From NCBI RefSeq assembly GCF_003298505.1, contig NZ_QNGB01000030.1, forward strand, positions 1 through 41,480: DNA of 41,480 nucleotides, read 5' to 3'. Both the position numbers and the translations under genes were made by a program. Below the pieces are notes generated by a model. It made no database searches. It worked only from the letters and a program-made list of their open reading frames with translations, and had not been told where the DNA came from. This DNA is from Roseovarius sp. TE539 (GTDB lineage Bacteria > Pseudomonadota > Alphaproteobacteria > Rhodobacterales > Rhodobacteraceae). Shown piece after piece: positions 25,050-32,626 of this stretch (the first letter of the stretch is position 1; every line of letters starts with the position of its first letter).

Positions 25050-26504
25050 ATGCTCCATGCCCGCATTGCCGCGCGCGCCTTCAACACGCCGCTGCTGGTC
25101 GACCCAATCAAGGCCATGGCGTTCCTGTCGGGCCTCGGGCCGCGGGTTCTCGGGCGGCAGATCGATGTTGTTGACGGCTTCGAGGCACAAGGTGCAGGGG
25201 ACGCCGCGCTGCCCGCCCGTGCCAGCATCCTGACGAACGGCCTGTCGGAGAACTTCCACCAGCACGGCGAGGCGCCCTTTCCACTGGTTGACGGCATCGC
25301 CCTGATCGAGATCTCGGGCGTGCTCATCCATCGCGGCGGCTGGATCGGCCAGTCCTCGGGTCAGACCAGCTACGAGGGACTCGCCGCCCAGATCGAGGCG
25401 GCCGCCAGTGAGACGTCGGTCCGTGGTGTCGCGCTGGAGATCGACAGCTTTGGCGGCGAGGTGGCCGGTGTGTTCGACCTGGCCGACCGCATCCGCGCGC
25501 TGCGCCGCGACAAGCCGGTCTGGGCGTTCGTCGCCGAACACGCCTTCTCGGCCGGCTATGCGCTCGCCAGCCAAGCGGACCGCATCCTGCTGCCGCGCAC
25601 CGGCGCACTGGGCAGCATCGGCGTTGTCGTAATGCATGCCGATCTCAGCGGCAAGCTCGACCAGGCGGGCGTGCAGGTCACGCTGATCCATTCCGGCCAG
25701 CACAAGGTGGATGGCAACCCCTACGCCCCGTTGGCCGACGATGTGCGTGGCGACATCCAGCGCGAGATCGACGTGCTGCGGGTCCTCTTTGCAGAGACCG
25801 TCGCGGCCGGGCGCGCCGGGCGGTTGAGCCAGGAGGCCGCACTGGCCACCGAAGCCGCCACCTATCGCGGCACCGATGCTGTCGAGGCGGGTCTGGCCGA
25901 CGAGGTCACCGACCTCGGGAGTGGCTTCGGCGCCTTCCGCGAACAAGTAGCGCGCACGTCCGGTTCCACATCTGCGCGCATGCAACGCGCATCCCTTCCC
26001 AAACCCCGAAAGGAGACCGCCATGGCCCATGCGCCCGACCAGGATACCACGCCGCAGGATAAGGAGGCACGTGATGTGCGACAGGAGGATGCGAGCGAAA
26101 CGAAGATCGACATTCCTGCTACGTCTGCATACTCCGAAGCCACCATCGCCGCATCGGACCCCGACGCCGCAGCACCGCCTGCAACCACACCGGCATCGGA
26201 ACCGCCCGCCACGCAGCCGGGCAATCTGGCCGAGGTCTCGGCGCGGCTGCGCCAGGAGGCGGCGGAAATCACCGAGATCGCGGCGCAGGCCGGGCGGCTC
26301 GGCATCGCGATCGACGCCGCGAAAGCCCTGCGCGAGGGCACCACGCCCGAGGCCCTGCGCAGCCTCGTCCTCGACCGCGCCAGTGCCGCCGCCGACGCGC
26401 GCGATGTCGTGGCGGCCCCGCCGGCGCCAGCCTTGCCACAGGCGACGGAAAGCCCGCTCATCGCGGCGGCAAAGCGGGACGCAGCCGCGGGCAAGCGCAG
26501 CTGA
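25050..26504 (+). CDS. S49-family head maturation protease with C-terminal scaffold domain
   Basis: A 484-residue capsid protease of the SppA/lambda GpC type that trims head proteins during assembly. The Ser-Lys dyad can be placed: Ser167 in EHAFSAGYALAS and Lys219 in SGQHKVDGNPY. The protease domain covers about 80-300. After residue 325 the protein becomes Ala/Pro/Glu-rich and helical, as expected of a scaffold. An internal start at 26022 allows the scaffold to be made alone. The gene follows the portal gene, but the antisense VapBC module sits between them. Confidence 0.92.
   Translation: MLHARIAARAFNTPLLVDPIKAMAFLSGLGPRVLGRQIDVVDGFEAQGAGDAALPARASILTNGLSENFHQHGEAPFPLVDGIALIEISGVLIHRGGWIGQSSGQTSYEGLAAQIEAAASETSVRGVALEIDSFGGEVAGVFDLADRIRALRRDKPVWAFVAEHAFSAGYALASQADRILLPRTGALGSIGVVVMHADLSGKLDQAGVQVTLIHSGQHKVDGNPYAPLADDVRGDIQREIDVLRVLFAETVAAGRAGRLSQEAALATEAATYRGTDAVEAGLADEVTDLGSGFGAFREQVARTSGSTSARMQRASLPKPRKETAMAHAPDQDTTPQDKEARDVRQEDASETKIDIPATSAYSEATIAASDPDAAAPPATTPASEPPATQPGNLAEVSARLRQEAAEITEIAAQAGRLGIAIDAAKALREGTTPEALRSLVLDRASAAADARDVVAAPPAPALPQATESPLIAAAKRDAAAGKRS
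26022..26504 (+). CDS. Nested scaffold protein (lambda Nu3-like) from an internal start
   Basis: ATG 26022 lies in frame inside the protease gene and has a strong GAAAGGAG 6 nt upstream. It would yield a 160-residue acidic, helical protein identical to the protease C-terminus. This reproduces the lambda C/Nu3 arrangement, in which the scaffold is translated from an internal start. The segment from SARLRQEAAEITEIAAQAGR onward is the helical core. The internal start is inferred from the ribosome binding site and the family precedent. Confidence 0.65.
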   Translation: MAHAPDQDTTPQDKEARDVRQEDASETKIDIPATSAYSEATIAASDPDAAAPPATTPASEPPATQPGNLAEVSARLRQEAAEITEIAAQAGRLGIAIDAAKALREGTTPEALRSLVLDRASAAADARDVVAAPPAPALPQATESPLIAAAKRDAAAGKRS

Positions 26505-26614
26505 CGCCCGGCCTGCGCCTCACCCAACCTCTCAACACACCACAGACCCGAAGGTCGCCCGCCGCACCGCCCCGGCGGGGGCCTTCTTCCTCCTGGCCCT
26601 GAAGGATCCCAGAC

Positions 26615-26995
26615 ATGACTGTCCTGACCCAACCGCCCACCATGGGCGACGTCCTCAAATACGAGGTCAATCCCAACTACACCCGCGAGACCGTCACCCT
26701 GCTCGCCGGCACCGCCTATCCCGTGGGATCGGTGCTGGCGCGCATTACGGCGAGCGGCAAGTACACCCTGGCTACATCGGGCGGCACCGACGGCGCGCAG
26801 ACCGCGGCGGCCGTGCTGCTCTTCGCGGTCGATGCCACCCTGTCCGATGCGGTCGGGATCGTCGTTGTCCGCGGCCCCGCCATCCTGTCGCGCGCGGCTC
26901 TCGCCTATGATGGCAGCGTCGATGACGCGGCCAAGATCACCACCAAGATCGGTCAGCTGACCGCGCTGGGCCTCATTGTCCGTGACACGGCCTGA
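26615..26995 (+). CDS. Head decoration protein, lambda GpD family
   Basis: A 126-residue beta-rich protein. Lambda GpD relatives stabilise the expanded capsid as trimers. Family features are the N-terminal arm (DVLKYEVNPNYTRETVTLLA), AYPVGSVLARI and the late LFAVDATLSDA segment. It stands directly before the major capsid gene, as in lambda. A GAAGGA element lies upstream of ATG 26615. Confidence 0.9.
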   Translation: MTVLTQPPTMGDVLKYEVNPNYTRETVTLLAGTAYPVGSVLARITASGKYTLATSGGTDGAQTAAAVLLFAVDATLSDAVGIVVVRGPAILSRAALAYDGSVDDAAKITTKIGQLTALGLIVRDTA

Positions 26996-27037
26996 TTGGG
27001 CCGTTCGCCTCCCCCCTCTCTTTCCCCGGAGTTTGCC

Positions 27038-28060
27038 ATGACCCTCACCCGCAACCCGTTCGACACGGGCGGCTATTCGCTCGCCGAGATGACGCAGGCC
27101 ATCAATATCCTGCCCAATCTCTATACCCGCCTCGGCCAGATCGGCCTCTTTCGATATCAAGGCGTCACCCAACGCTCCATCGTCATCGAGCAGCGCGAGG
27201 GCGTTCTCAGCCTCCTGCCCTCGGTCCCGCTCGGGGCCCCCGCCACGGTCGGCGACCGCGAGCAGCGCTCCATGCGCAGCTTCGCGCTGCCCTGGATCCC
27301 CCACGACGACGTCATCCTGCCCGCAGATATCCAGGGCATGCCCGCGCTGGGCGTCTCGGACGCGGCCGATCCTCTGGTCGAGGTGATGAACCGCAAGCTG
27401 ACGCTGATGCGCCGCAAGCATGCCCAGACCCGCGAATACATGGAGATGAACGCGCTGCGCGGCATCGTGAAGGACGGCGCGGGCACCACGCTCTACGACT
27501 ACTTCACCGAGTTCGGGCTCACCCGGATCTCCGTCGACTTCGTCTTCGGCACCGCGGGCACCAATGTCCAGGGCAAGGTCCGGACCGTGCTGCGCGGGAT
27601 CGAGGACAACCTTCTGGGCGAGACCATGACCACCGCGCATGCGCTGGTCAGCTCGGAGTTCTTCGACAAGCTGATCAGCCATCCCAAGACCGAGGACGCC
27701 TACAAGTTCTACTCGGCCACCGGCGGCCAGCCCCTGCGCGACGACATGCGCCGGGCCTTCCCCTTCGCCGGGATCCTCTTCGAGGAATACAACGGCTCCG
27801 TCACCCTCTCGAACGGCACCTCGGAACGACTGATCCCCGCGGGCGAGGGCATCGCATTCCCGCTGGGCACCTTTGATACCTTCACCACCTATGGCGGCCC
27901 GGCCAACCTGCTGGAGACCGCCAACACCGTCGGCTTGCCGCTTTATGCGCGTCAGATGATCGACGCCAAGGGGCGCTGGATCGATCTGATGACGGAAAGC
28001 TCGATCCTGCCGGTCAACAAGCGCCCGCGGCTGGCCCTCCGCCTGCACAGCTCGAACTGA
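27038..28060 (+). CDS. Major capsid protein, lambda GpE family
   Basis: A 340-residue capsid subunit. It begins with the FDTGGYSLAEMTQAINILPN segment typical of the GpE family, and shows the family's HDDVILPADIQGMPALG strand and the C-terminal TESSILPVNKRP motif. ATG 27038 has GGAG 7 nt upstream and fits the family N-terminus; the open frame upstream is only the intergenic tail. Together with the decoration protein and protease it defines a lambda-type head. Confidence 0.95.
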   Translation: MTLTRNPFDTGGYSLAEMTQAINILPNLYTRLGQIGLFRYQGVTQRSIVIEQREGVLSLLPSVPLGAPATVGDREQRSMRSFALPWIPHDDVILPADIQGMPALGVSDAADPLVEVMNRKLTLMRRKHAQTREYMEMNALRGIVKDGAGTTLYDYFTEFGLTRISVDFVFGTAGTNVQGKVRTVLRGIEDNLLGETMTTAHALVSSEFFDKLISHPKTEDAYKFYSATGGQPLRDDMRRAFPFAGILFEEYNGSVTLSNGTSERLIPAGEGIAFPLGTFDTFTTYGGPANLLETANTVGLPLYARQMIDAKGRWIDLMTESSILPVNKRPRLALRLHSSN

Positions 28061-28065
28061 CGTCC

Positions 28066-28377
28066 ATGTCCATCTTTGCAGCGGTCATCGACACGCTCTT
28101 CGGCGATCCCAACATGGCCCGCGACGCGGTCTACACGCCGGACGGGGGCGCCGCCCGTCTCGTCCGCGTGGTTGTCCGCCGCGCGGACGACACCACCGGG
28201 TTTGGCGAGGCGCGGCTCTGGTCGGAAACCACGCGTGTGGATCTGCGCGTGGCCGAAGTGCCCAATCCGCGCCCGGGCGATCGCCTCGAGATCGACGGCG
28301 AGGCCTTCCTTGTCCAGGGCGAGCCCGTCCGCGACCGCGAGCGGCTGGTCTGGACGGTGGATTTGCGGCCAGCATGA
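28066..28377 (+). CDS. Head-tail joining protein, lambda FII-like
   Basis: A 103-residue beta-rich protein. The ending (RPGDRLEIDGEAFLVQGEPV) resembles the small connector proteins of the lambda FII/Gifsy-2 group, which bind the portal-gpW complex and form the tail docking surface. It starts 5 bp after the capsid gene, as expected for this role. Assigned from length, secondary structure pattern and position more than from a firm motif. Confidence 0.7.
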   Translation: MSIFAAVIDTLFGDPNMARDAVYTPDGGAARLVRVVVRRADDTTGFGEARLWSETTRVDLRVAEVPNPRPGDRLEIDGEAFLVQGEPVRDRERLVWTVDLRPA

Positions 28378-28398
28378 CAGCCAAATTCGGAGGGGACG

Positions 28399-29031
28399 AT
28401 GAAACTCAAACTCGACGTCACACCCGATCTGGCCACCATGATGGCCGCCGAGATCGCCGCGGGCGAAAGGGCCGTCACCGCCGCCATCCGCGAGGCCGGG
28501 ACCGGCCTCAGGGCCGACTGGCGCCGGCAGATCACTGGCGCGGGGTTGGGCCAGCGTCTTTCCCGCACCATCCGGTCGGCGCAGTATCCGAAGGGCCAAC
28601 CCAGCCTGAACGCCGCCGCGCTGGTCTGGTCGAAAGCGCCAGACATCATCAGCGCGCACGACACCGGCCCGCTGATCCGCTCCAAGAGCGGATTCTGGCT
28701 CGCAATCCCTTTGCCAGCCGCCGGGCGCGGTCGCGGTGGGGCACGGCTCACGCCTGGAGAATGGGAGCGGCGTCGCGGCCTGCGGCTGCGGTTCGTCTAT
28801 CGACGGCGTGGGCCGAGCCTGCTCGTCGCCGACCGCGCCCGGATCAACACTCGCGGCACCGCGGTTGCCTCGCGCGCCAAGACAGGACGCAACCAGGTTA
28901 CCGCGCCGATCTTCCTTCTCGTCCCGCAGGTGAAGTTGTCGAAGCGGCTGGACCTGGACCGGGACGCCGAGCGGGCGCATGACAGCGTGCCGCGGCTGAT
29001 TTTGGCGAAGTGGGCGGAGGGACGCTCTTGA
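28399..29031 (+). CDS. DUF6441 family phage protein
   Basis: A 210-residue basic protein. N-terminal helix IREAGTGLRADWRRQITGAG, then the SRTIRSAQYPKG and AHDTGPLIRSKSGFWLAIPL segments are characteristic of DUF6441, found between head and tail genes of alphaproteobacterial siphoviruses. Its position matches lambda Z or HK97 gp10-type proteins that complete the tail or head-tail joint, so a minor tail role is likely. AGGGGAC lies before ATG 28399. Confidence 0.75.
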   Translation: MKLKLDVTPDLATMMAAEIAAGERAVTAAIREAGTGLRADWRRQITGAGLGQRLSRTIRSAQYPKGQPSLNAAALVWSKAPDIISAHDTGPLIRSKSGFWLAIPLPAAGRGRGGARLTPGEWERRRGLRLRFVYRRRGPSLLVADRARINTRGTAVASRAKTGRNQVTAPIFLLVPQVKLSKRLDLDRDAERAHDSVPRLILAKWAEGRS

Positions 29032-29081
29032 TTGGCGCAGACCCATCCTGATCTCTCGACGCCCAATTCAGGCCAAATGTT

Positions 29082-29396
29082 TCATCGCCGATCCAGCTTG
29101 CCGAATTCGCTTTCCAGAAGGGAGCGAATTTTCTTACCCGCACCGCGCAAGGCCGCATCGACATTGGCGTCATTGTGGGTGACCGTCTGCGGCTGCATTC
29201 CCTCGGGCCGCGCCTCGACGGTGCAGCGAATATCATCGTCCCCGCCCTTGGCACCATTCACATCGGCCAGATGAACTTCGATCCGTGACAGTCGGTTGCT
29301 CAGATGCCCCAGTGCCGTCGTGACAATCGTTTCGGCCACTTCTGCGAGTCGGTCATCGCCTTGAATATTGGCGTCGGTATTCAGTTGGAATTGCAT
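29082..29396 (-). CDS. HPF/RaiA-type ribosome-associated protein
   Basis: A 104-residue protein of the S30AE (HPF/RaiA) family. The segment RIEVHLADVNGAKGGDDD, RCTVEARPEG and a final basic helix (AGKKIRSLLESEF) match the core fold that binds the decoding site of idle ribosomes. Only the N-terminal type domain is present, as in short hibernation factors. AAAGGAG precedes ATG 29396. It lies antisense between two tail genes, so it is not part of the late operon. It probably protects or silences ribosomes in the lysogen or under stress. Known RaiA regulation cannot be assumed here. Confidence 0.85.
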   Translation of the reverse strand: MQFQLNTDANIQGDDRLAEVAETIVTTALGHLSNRLSRIEVHLADVNGAKGGDDDIRCTVEARPEGMQPQTVTHNDANVDAALRGAGKKIRSLLESEFGKLDRR

Positions 29397-29516
29397 GACG
29401 ATTCTCCTTTGAGTGCTGACCTACGATGAAAAGCCACGAAGATGATTAATCCAGAGCAATTGCACCTGCGCGACAAATAAAATCGCGAGCGCGTTGATAG
29501 CTTGAGAGAGGATTGA

Positions 29517-29951
29517 ATGCCACCAGCGTTGCCCACACCCCGCGAAACCATTCTCGCCGCGCTGCATGCGCGGCTCTCGGCACTGCCCGCCACCGCCCTG
29601 CGTGGCGAGGTGCTGCCCGAGCGCGTGCCGGCCGAGGGCCTGCTGATCCTGCGCGACGGCGAGCCGGGGGAGCCGGAGGTGACGTTGTCGCCTCTGCGCT
29701 ACCACTACGAGCATCGGGCCGAGATCGAGGCGGTGGTTCAGGGCGCCGACCGTGATGCCGCCTTCGACACGCTGACCGCCAGCATCGGCGCAGCGCTCGC
29801 CGCCGACCGCACGCTGGGCGGCCTCTGCGATTGGGTCGAGGCGGAAGCGCCGCGCCCGGTCGATTTGGCCGTAGAGGGCGCGGCGAGCCTGAAGGCGGCC
29901 GTGATCCCGGTGGTGCTGCACTATTCGACGTCCGATCCGCTGGCCAGCTGA
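29517..29951 (+). CDS. Tail terminator-like protein (lambda U position)
   Basis: A 144-residue protein: N-terminal helix (PRETILAALHARLSALPA), beta strands (LILRDGEPGEPEVTLSPLRY) and a C-terminal VIPVVLHYSTSDP strand. Length, order and the helix-strand plan suit the tail terminator/minor tail protein U group, which caps the tail tube and joins it to the head. Relatives in Rhodobacterales are sometimes mislabelled as acyl-CoA transferases. The preceding gap holds the promoter region of the antisense HPF-type gene. Confidence 0.65.
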   Translation: MPPALPTPRETILAALHARLSALPATALRGEVLPERVPAEGLLILRDGEPGEPEVTLSPLRYHYEHRAEIEAVVQGADRDAAFDTLTASIGAALAADRTLGGLCDWVEAEAPRPVDLAVEGAASLKAAVIPVVLHYSTSDPLAS

Positions 29952-30003
29952 ATGTGACCGGGCCTGCAAGCTCGCGCAGTCGCTCGCGACCCTGCGCTGA
30001 ATG

Positions 30004-30429
30004 TCAGGCGGCCTCCTTTTCCCAGTCGCCTGCGGACAGGGCCTGGCACAAGTCCTTGATGGCCGCCTCCGACATGCGCGCCGGATCAAACTGGCCATCT
30101 ATCAGGTAGCGCGACAGGATCTCTTCCTTGATGCGAGAAGCATTGATCAGATGCATGCTCCACTCGAGGAAAGAGCGGTTTTCGACATCCCCGGCCAAGA
30201 TGATCCTGATGTCGCGGTGACGATCGTCCTGCATGATCCGCATGAAACACGCAGCAACCCTGGATCTGTCACCTTCCAGAAGCTGCATGAAGCTCCGTTC
30301 GCCCACGATCAATGCACCTGTAATGCCGTCGCGCTCGTTGTTGGCGCGGGATTTCTGAAGAATCCGGTCAACCGCCTCGATGGCGAGGCCGTCATGGGTC
30401 GACGCGTAGATGAGCCGGGCAAGTTGCAT
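30004..30429 (-). CDS. BLUF-domain blue-light sensor protein
   Basis: A 141-residue single-domain BLUF protein, a flavin-binding blue-light receptor. The key residues of the hydrogen-bond network are present: Tyr8 in RLIYAS, Asn31 in SRANNERDGITG, Gln49 in FMQLLEG and Trp90 in FLEWSM. Residues 1-95 form the BLUF fold and 96-141 the helical cap that usually passes the signal to a partner. No output domain is attached, so it would act through protein contacts, like PixD. ATG 30429 has AGGAA upstream, and a promoter-like TTGAGT-N18-TACAAT lies at 30501-30472. Antisense in the tail operon. Confidence 0.93.
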   Translation of the reverse strand: MQLARLIYASTHDGLAIEAVDRILQKSRANNERDGITGALIVGERSFMQLLEGDRSRVAACFMRIMQDDRHRDIRIILAGDVENRSFLEWSMHLINASRIKEEILSRYLIDGQFDPARMSEAAIKDLCQALSAGDWEKEAA

Positions 30430-30471
30430 GGTCGTTCCTTTGCACGAGGCAGAACCAGAGACCGTGCTGAC

Positions 30472-30501
30472 ATTGTAGAGGTTTGGTGATGCCCGACTCA
30501 A
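30472..30501 (-). promoter_or_regulatory. Sigma-70-like promoter of the BLUF gene
   Basis: On the minus strand, TTGAGT (30501-30496) and TACAAT (30477-30472) are separated by 18 nt, close to the consensus -35 and -10 boxes. The start codon is about 43 nt downstream of the -10 box. This supports independent expression of the BLUF gene. Confidence 0.55.
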
Positions 30502-30570
30502 GAGGAGACCAAGTGAGCTCCTCAGATCAGCGGCGGATGGCCGGGAATCCCGTCGTGTTGTCAAGAACGC

Positions 30571-30588
30571 GGCCCGGTCCTCCGGGCC
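30571..30588. terminator. GC-rich hairpin before the tail tube gene
   Basis: GGCCCGG-TCCT-CCGGGCC forms a perfect 7-bp stem with a 4-nt loop. No T-run follows on either strand, so a classical terminator is doubtful. It lies between the BLUF promoter and the tail tube start and could be an insulating or processing structure. Confidence 0.35.
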
Positions 30589-30617
30589 TGTCAACTCATG
30601 AGATTTAGGAGACCACC

Positions 30618-31559
30618 ATGGCACGAGCCCAGGGAGCGCGGGCGCAGATGGCGCTGGCGTTCGAGACGACCTATGGCACGCCGCCGACGGGCGGTTTCAC
30701 GAGGATGCCCTTCGCCAGCACCTCGCTCGGCGCCGAGCAACCGCTGCTCAACAGCGAGCTGCTGGGCTACGGCCGCGATCCGCTGGCGCCGATCAAGGAC
30801 GCGGTGACGTCGGATGGCGATGTCGTGGTGCCGATCGACGCCGAGGCCTTCGGTTTTTGGCTAAAGGCGGCCTTCGGTGCGCCGACGACCACAGGCACGG
30901 AGGCCCCGTACAGCCACGAGTTCCAGTCCGGGTCATGGACGCTGCCCAGCCTGTCGATCGAGACCGGCATGCCCGAGGTGCCGCGCTATGCGATGTATTC
31001 CGGCTGCGTGCTCGACCAGATCACCTGGCAGATGCAGCGCTCGGGGCTTCTGACCGCGACTGCGCGGCTGGTGGCGCAAGGCGAGACGGTGGGCACGACC
31101 ACCAGCTCAGGCACACCCGCCGCGCTCGAGCTGAAGCGCTTCGGCCATTTCAACGGGGCGATCACCCGCAACGGCGCGGCCCTCGGCAACGTGGTCTCCG
31201 CCGAGATCACCTATACCAACAATCTCGACCGGATCGAGACCATCCGCGCGGACGGACGCATCGACGGGGCGGACCCGAGCATCGCCGCCCTGACCGGCCG
31301 GATCGAGGTGCGGTTTGCCGATCAGGTGCTGGTGGACCAGGCCATCAATGGCGAGCCCTGCGCGATGGAATTCGCCTACAGCCTGCCATCGGGCGAGAGC
31401 TTCACCTTCACCGTGCACGCCGTCTATCTCCCGCGCCCGCGCATCGAGATCAACGGGCCGCAGGGCGTGCAGGCGACCTTCGACTGGCAGGCCGCACGGG
31501 ATGCCACCGCTAACGGCATGTGCACCGCCATCCTGATCAACAACATTGAGGACTACTGA
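30618..31559 (+). CDS. Phage tail tube protein
   Basis: A 313-residue protein that would polymerise as hexamers into the tail tube. It has the N-terminal QMALAFETTYGTPPTGGFTR segment and the beta-sandwich pattern of siphophage tail tube proteins (SAEITYTNNLDRIETIRADG, then LTGRIEVRFADQVL), and is encoded directly before the tail assembly chaperones. An AGGAGA precedes ATG 30618. The stop overlaps the next start (TGATG). Confidence 0.88.
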   Translation: MARAQGARAQMALAFETTYGTPPTGGFTRMPFASTSLGAEQPLLNSELLGYGRDPLAPIKDAVTSDGDVVVPIDAEAFGFWLKAAFGAPTTTGTEAPYSHEFQSGSWTLPSLSIETGMPEVPRYAMYSGCVLDQITWQMQRSGLLTATARLVAQGETVGTTTSSGTPAALELKRFGHFNGAITRNGAALGNVVSAEITYTNNLDRIETIRADGRIDGADPSIAALTGRIEVRFADQVLVDQAINGEPCAMEFAYSLPSGESFTFTVHAVYLPRPRIEINGPQGVQATFDWQAARDATANGMCTAILINNIEDY

Positions 31560-32014
31560 TGCTCACGCTCGATCTGACCAACGCGCCCCGCTGGCATGAC
31601 CTGGGCCCCGGCGTCCGGGTGCAGCTGCGCCCGCTGACCACCGCGCTGATGGTGGCCACCCGCAGCGACCCGGAGGTGGAGGCGGTGCCCGAGGACACCG
31701 GCGACGAGGAACGTGCCATGGCCTTCGCCAAGGCGCTGGCGCGGCGTGCGGTGCTCGCCTGGGAGGGCGTGGGAGATGCCGAGGGCAACCCCATCGAGCC
31801 CATCCCCGAGGCCATCGACGCACTTCTGGACATCTGGCCGATCTTCGAGGCCTTCCAGCTCGCCTACGTCTCCAGGGGCCTGCTGCTGGAGCAGGAAAAA
31901 AACGCCTCCGCGCCCTCGCCGAGTGGTCCTTCGGCGGGGGCGACAGATACTGCGAGGGTTGCGAACCCGGCGAAGCCGGCCAAACGGCGTGCGAAGACTG
32001 CCCCGCGCGGCTGA
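31559..32014 (+). CDS. Tail assembly chaperone, G-like (zero-frame product)
   Basis: A 151-residue protein equivalent to lambda gpG. The first 110 residues are folded (RWHDLGPGVRVQLRPLTTAL; FEAFQLAYVSRG); after the A-run the frame becomes Ala/Pro/Lys-rich and simple, as expected for the short product. At codon 113-115 (31897-31903) it contains A AAA AAC followed by a strong hairpin, so part of the ribosomes should shift into the -1 frame and make a G-T fusion of about 232 residues. G and GT proteins coat the tape measure before tube assembly. Confidence 0.88.
   Translation: MLTLDLTNAPRWHDLGPGVRVQLRPLTTALMVATRSDPEVEAVPEDTGDEERAMAFAKALARRAVLAWEGVGDAEGNPIEPIPEAIDALLDIWPIFEAFQLAYVSRGLLLEQEKNASAPSPSGPSAGATDTARVANPAKPAKRRAKTAPRG
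31897..31942 (+). promoter_or_regulatory. Programmed -1 ribosomal frameshift signal
   Basis: The slippery heptamer A AAA AAC (31897-31903) is in the correct phase with the G-like gene. A 7-nt spacer (31904-31910) leads to a 12-bp stem: 31911-31922 pairs with 31931-31942, with one G-U pair and an 8-nt loop. A GGAG lies at 31888-31891. Slip site, spacer and stem all match the standard architecture. Confidence 0.88.
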
Positions 32015-32256
32015 ACCGACCGCTTACCCATGAGGGCATGCAGGTCTGGGACCTGGTCGGGCGGCTCGGTGGCCAGCTGCGCGTGCAGCCCCGCGCGGTG
32101 ATCGGCTGGGACATGTCGGCAGCACTCGCACTCGGCAACGCGCTGGGCGTGCCACCTCTGGCCATGGCCGAGCTGTTGCCCGTCCTCGAGGCGGTGATGG
32201 TGGTCAAGTTGAACGCGCAATTGGAGGCGAATGGCGACCCGCATGTCAGTCCTTGA
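31903..32256 (+). CDS. Tail assembly chaperone, T-like extension made by frameshift
   Basis: The -1 frame is open from the slip site to 32256 and gives about 117 residues fused to the first 115 of the G-like protein. The first part (RALAEWSFGGGDRYCEGCE) contains a CxxC, and CEDCP follows, which suggests a small zinc ribbon. The second part (LGGQLRVQPRAVIGWDMSAA) is the folded T-like domain. A short open frame starting at ATG 32038 is only the distal half; no good ribosome binding site supports it as a separate gene. The final 11 bp overlap the antisense VapC gene. Confidence 0.82.
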   Translation, partial: RLRALAEWSFGGGDRYCEGCEPGEAGQTACEDCPARLNRPLTHEGMQVWDLVGRLGGQLRVQPRAVIGWDMSAALALGNALGVPPLAMAELLPVLEAVMVVKLNAQLEANGDPHVSP

Positions 32257-32626
32257 TCTTCTCGATCAGGGTGACGCCGGGCAGTCCGTCGAAATGCGCA
32301 TCACAGGTCAGCAAGGCAGCCCCCTGTGCACGGGCGGTCGCGAGTATGATGGCATCCGCGGTCGCCAGCTTGTGGGCGCTGCACACCTCCGCCGCCGCCA
32401 GCGCGATCTCGGTGTCGAGCGGGATGACAGTGCAAACCTGCGTGAAGGCAATCACCTGGTCTGCCTTGTCCTCGCCGACCTCGCGCGTCACCCATTTGGC
32501 CAGTTCCAGCTGAACCATGGTCGGGACCAGCCACTCGGGCTGTTCGGGCAGCTGCGGCGCCAGTTTGTCGCCGGTCGGCGATCCGACCAGCCACTCGATC
32601 CAGGCTGATGTGTCGACGAGGATCAT
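32246..32626 (-). CDS. vapC: VapC-type PIN-domain toxin (module 2)
   Basis: A 126-residue PIN ribonuclease toxin. Metal-binding positions are Asp5 (MILVDTSAWIEW), Glu near 41 (VQLELAKWV), Asp in LATADAIILATA and Asp in LLTCDAHFDGL. It is not close in sequence to the module 1 toxin, so the two were acquired separately. The start overlaps the antitoxin stop by one base. Its 3' end overlaps the T-like tail gene by 11 bp, so the module is inserted very compactly between the tail chaperone and tape measure genes. Confidence 0.9.
   Translation of the reverse strand: MILVDTSAWIEWLVGSPTGDKLAPQLPEQPEWLVPTMVQLELAKWVTREVGEDKADQVIAFTQVCTVIPLDTEIALAAAEVCSAHKLATADAIILATARAQGAALLTCDAHFDGLPGVTLIEKIKD

Noticed and set aside
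25862..28048. 728-codon open frame antisense to the protease, decoration and capsid genes
   Set aside because: It shadows three well-supported genes with strong family matches; composition and lack of a domain mark it as spurious.
32038..32256. Separate 72-codon gene after the G-like chaperone
   Set aside because: It is the distal half of the -1 frame extension, which is open back to the slippery site and protein-like throughout; treated as part of the frameshift product.
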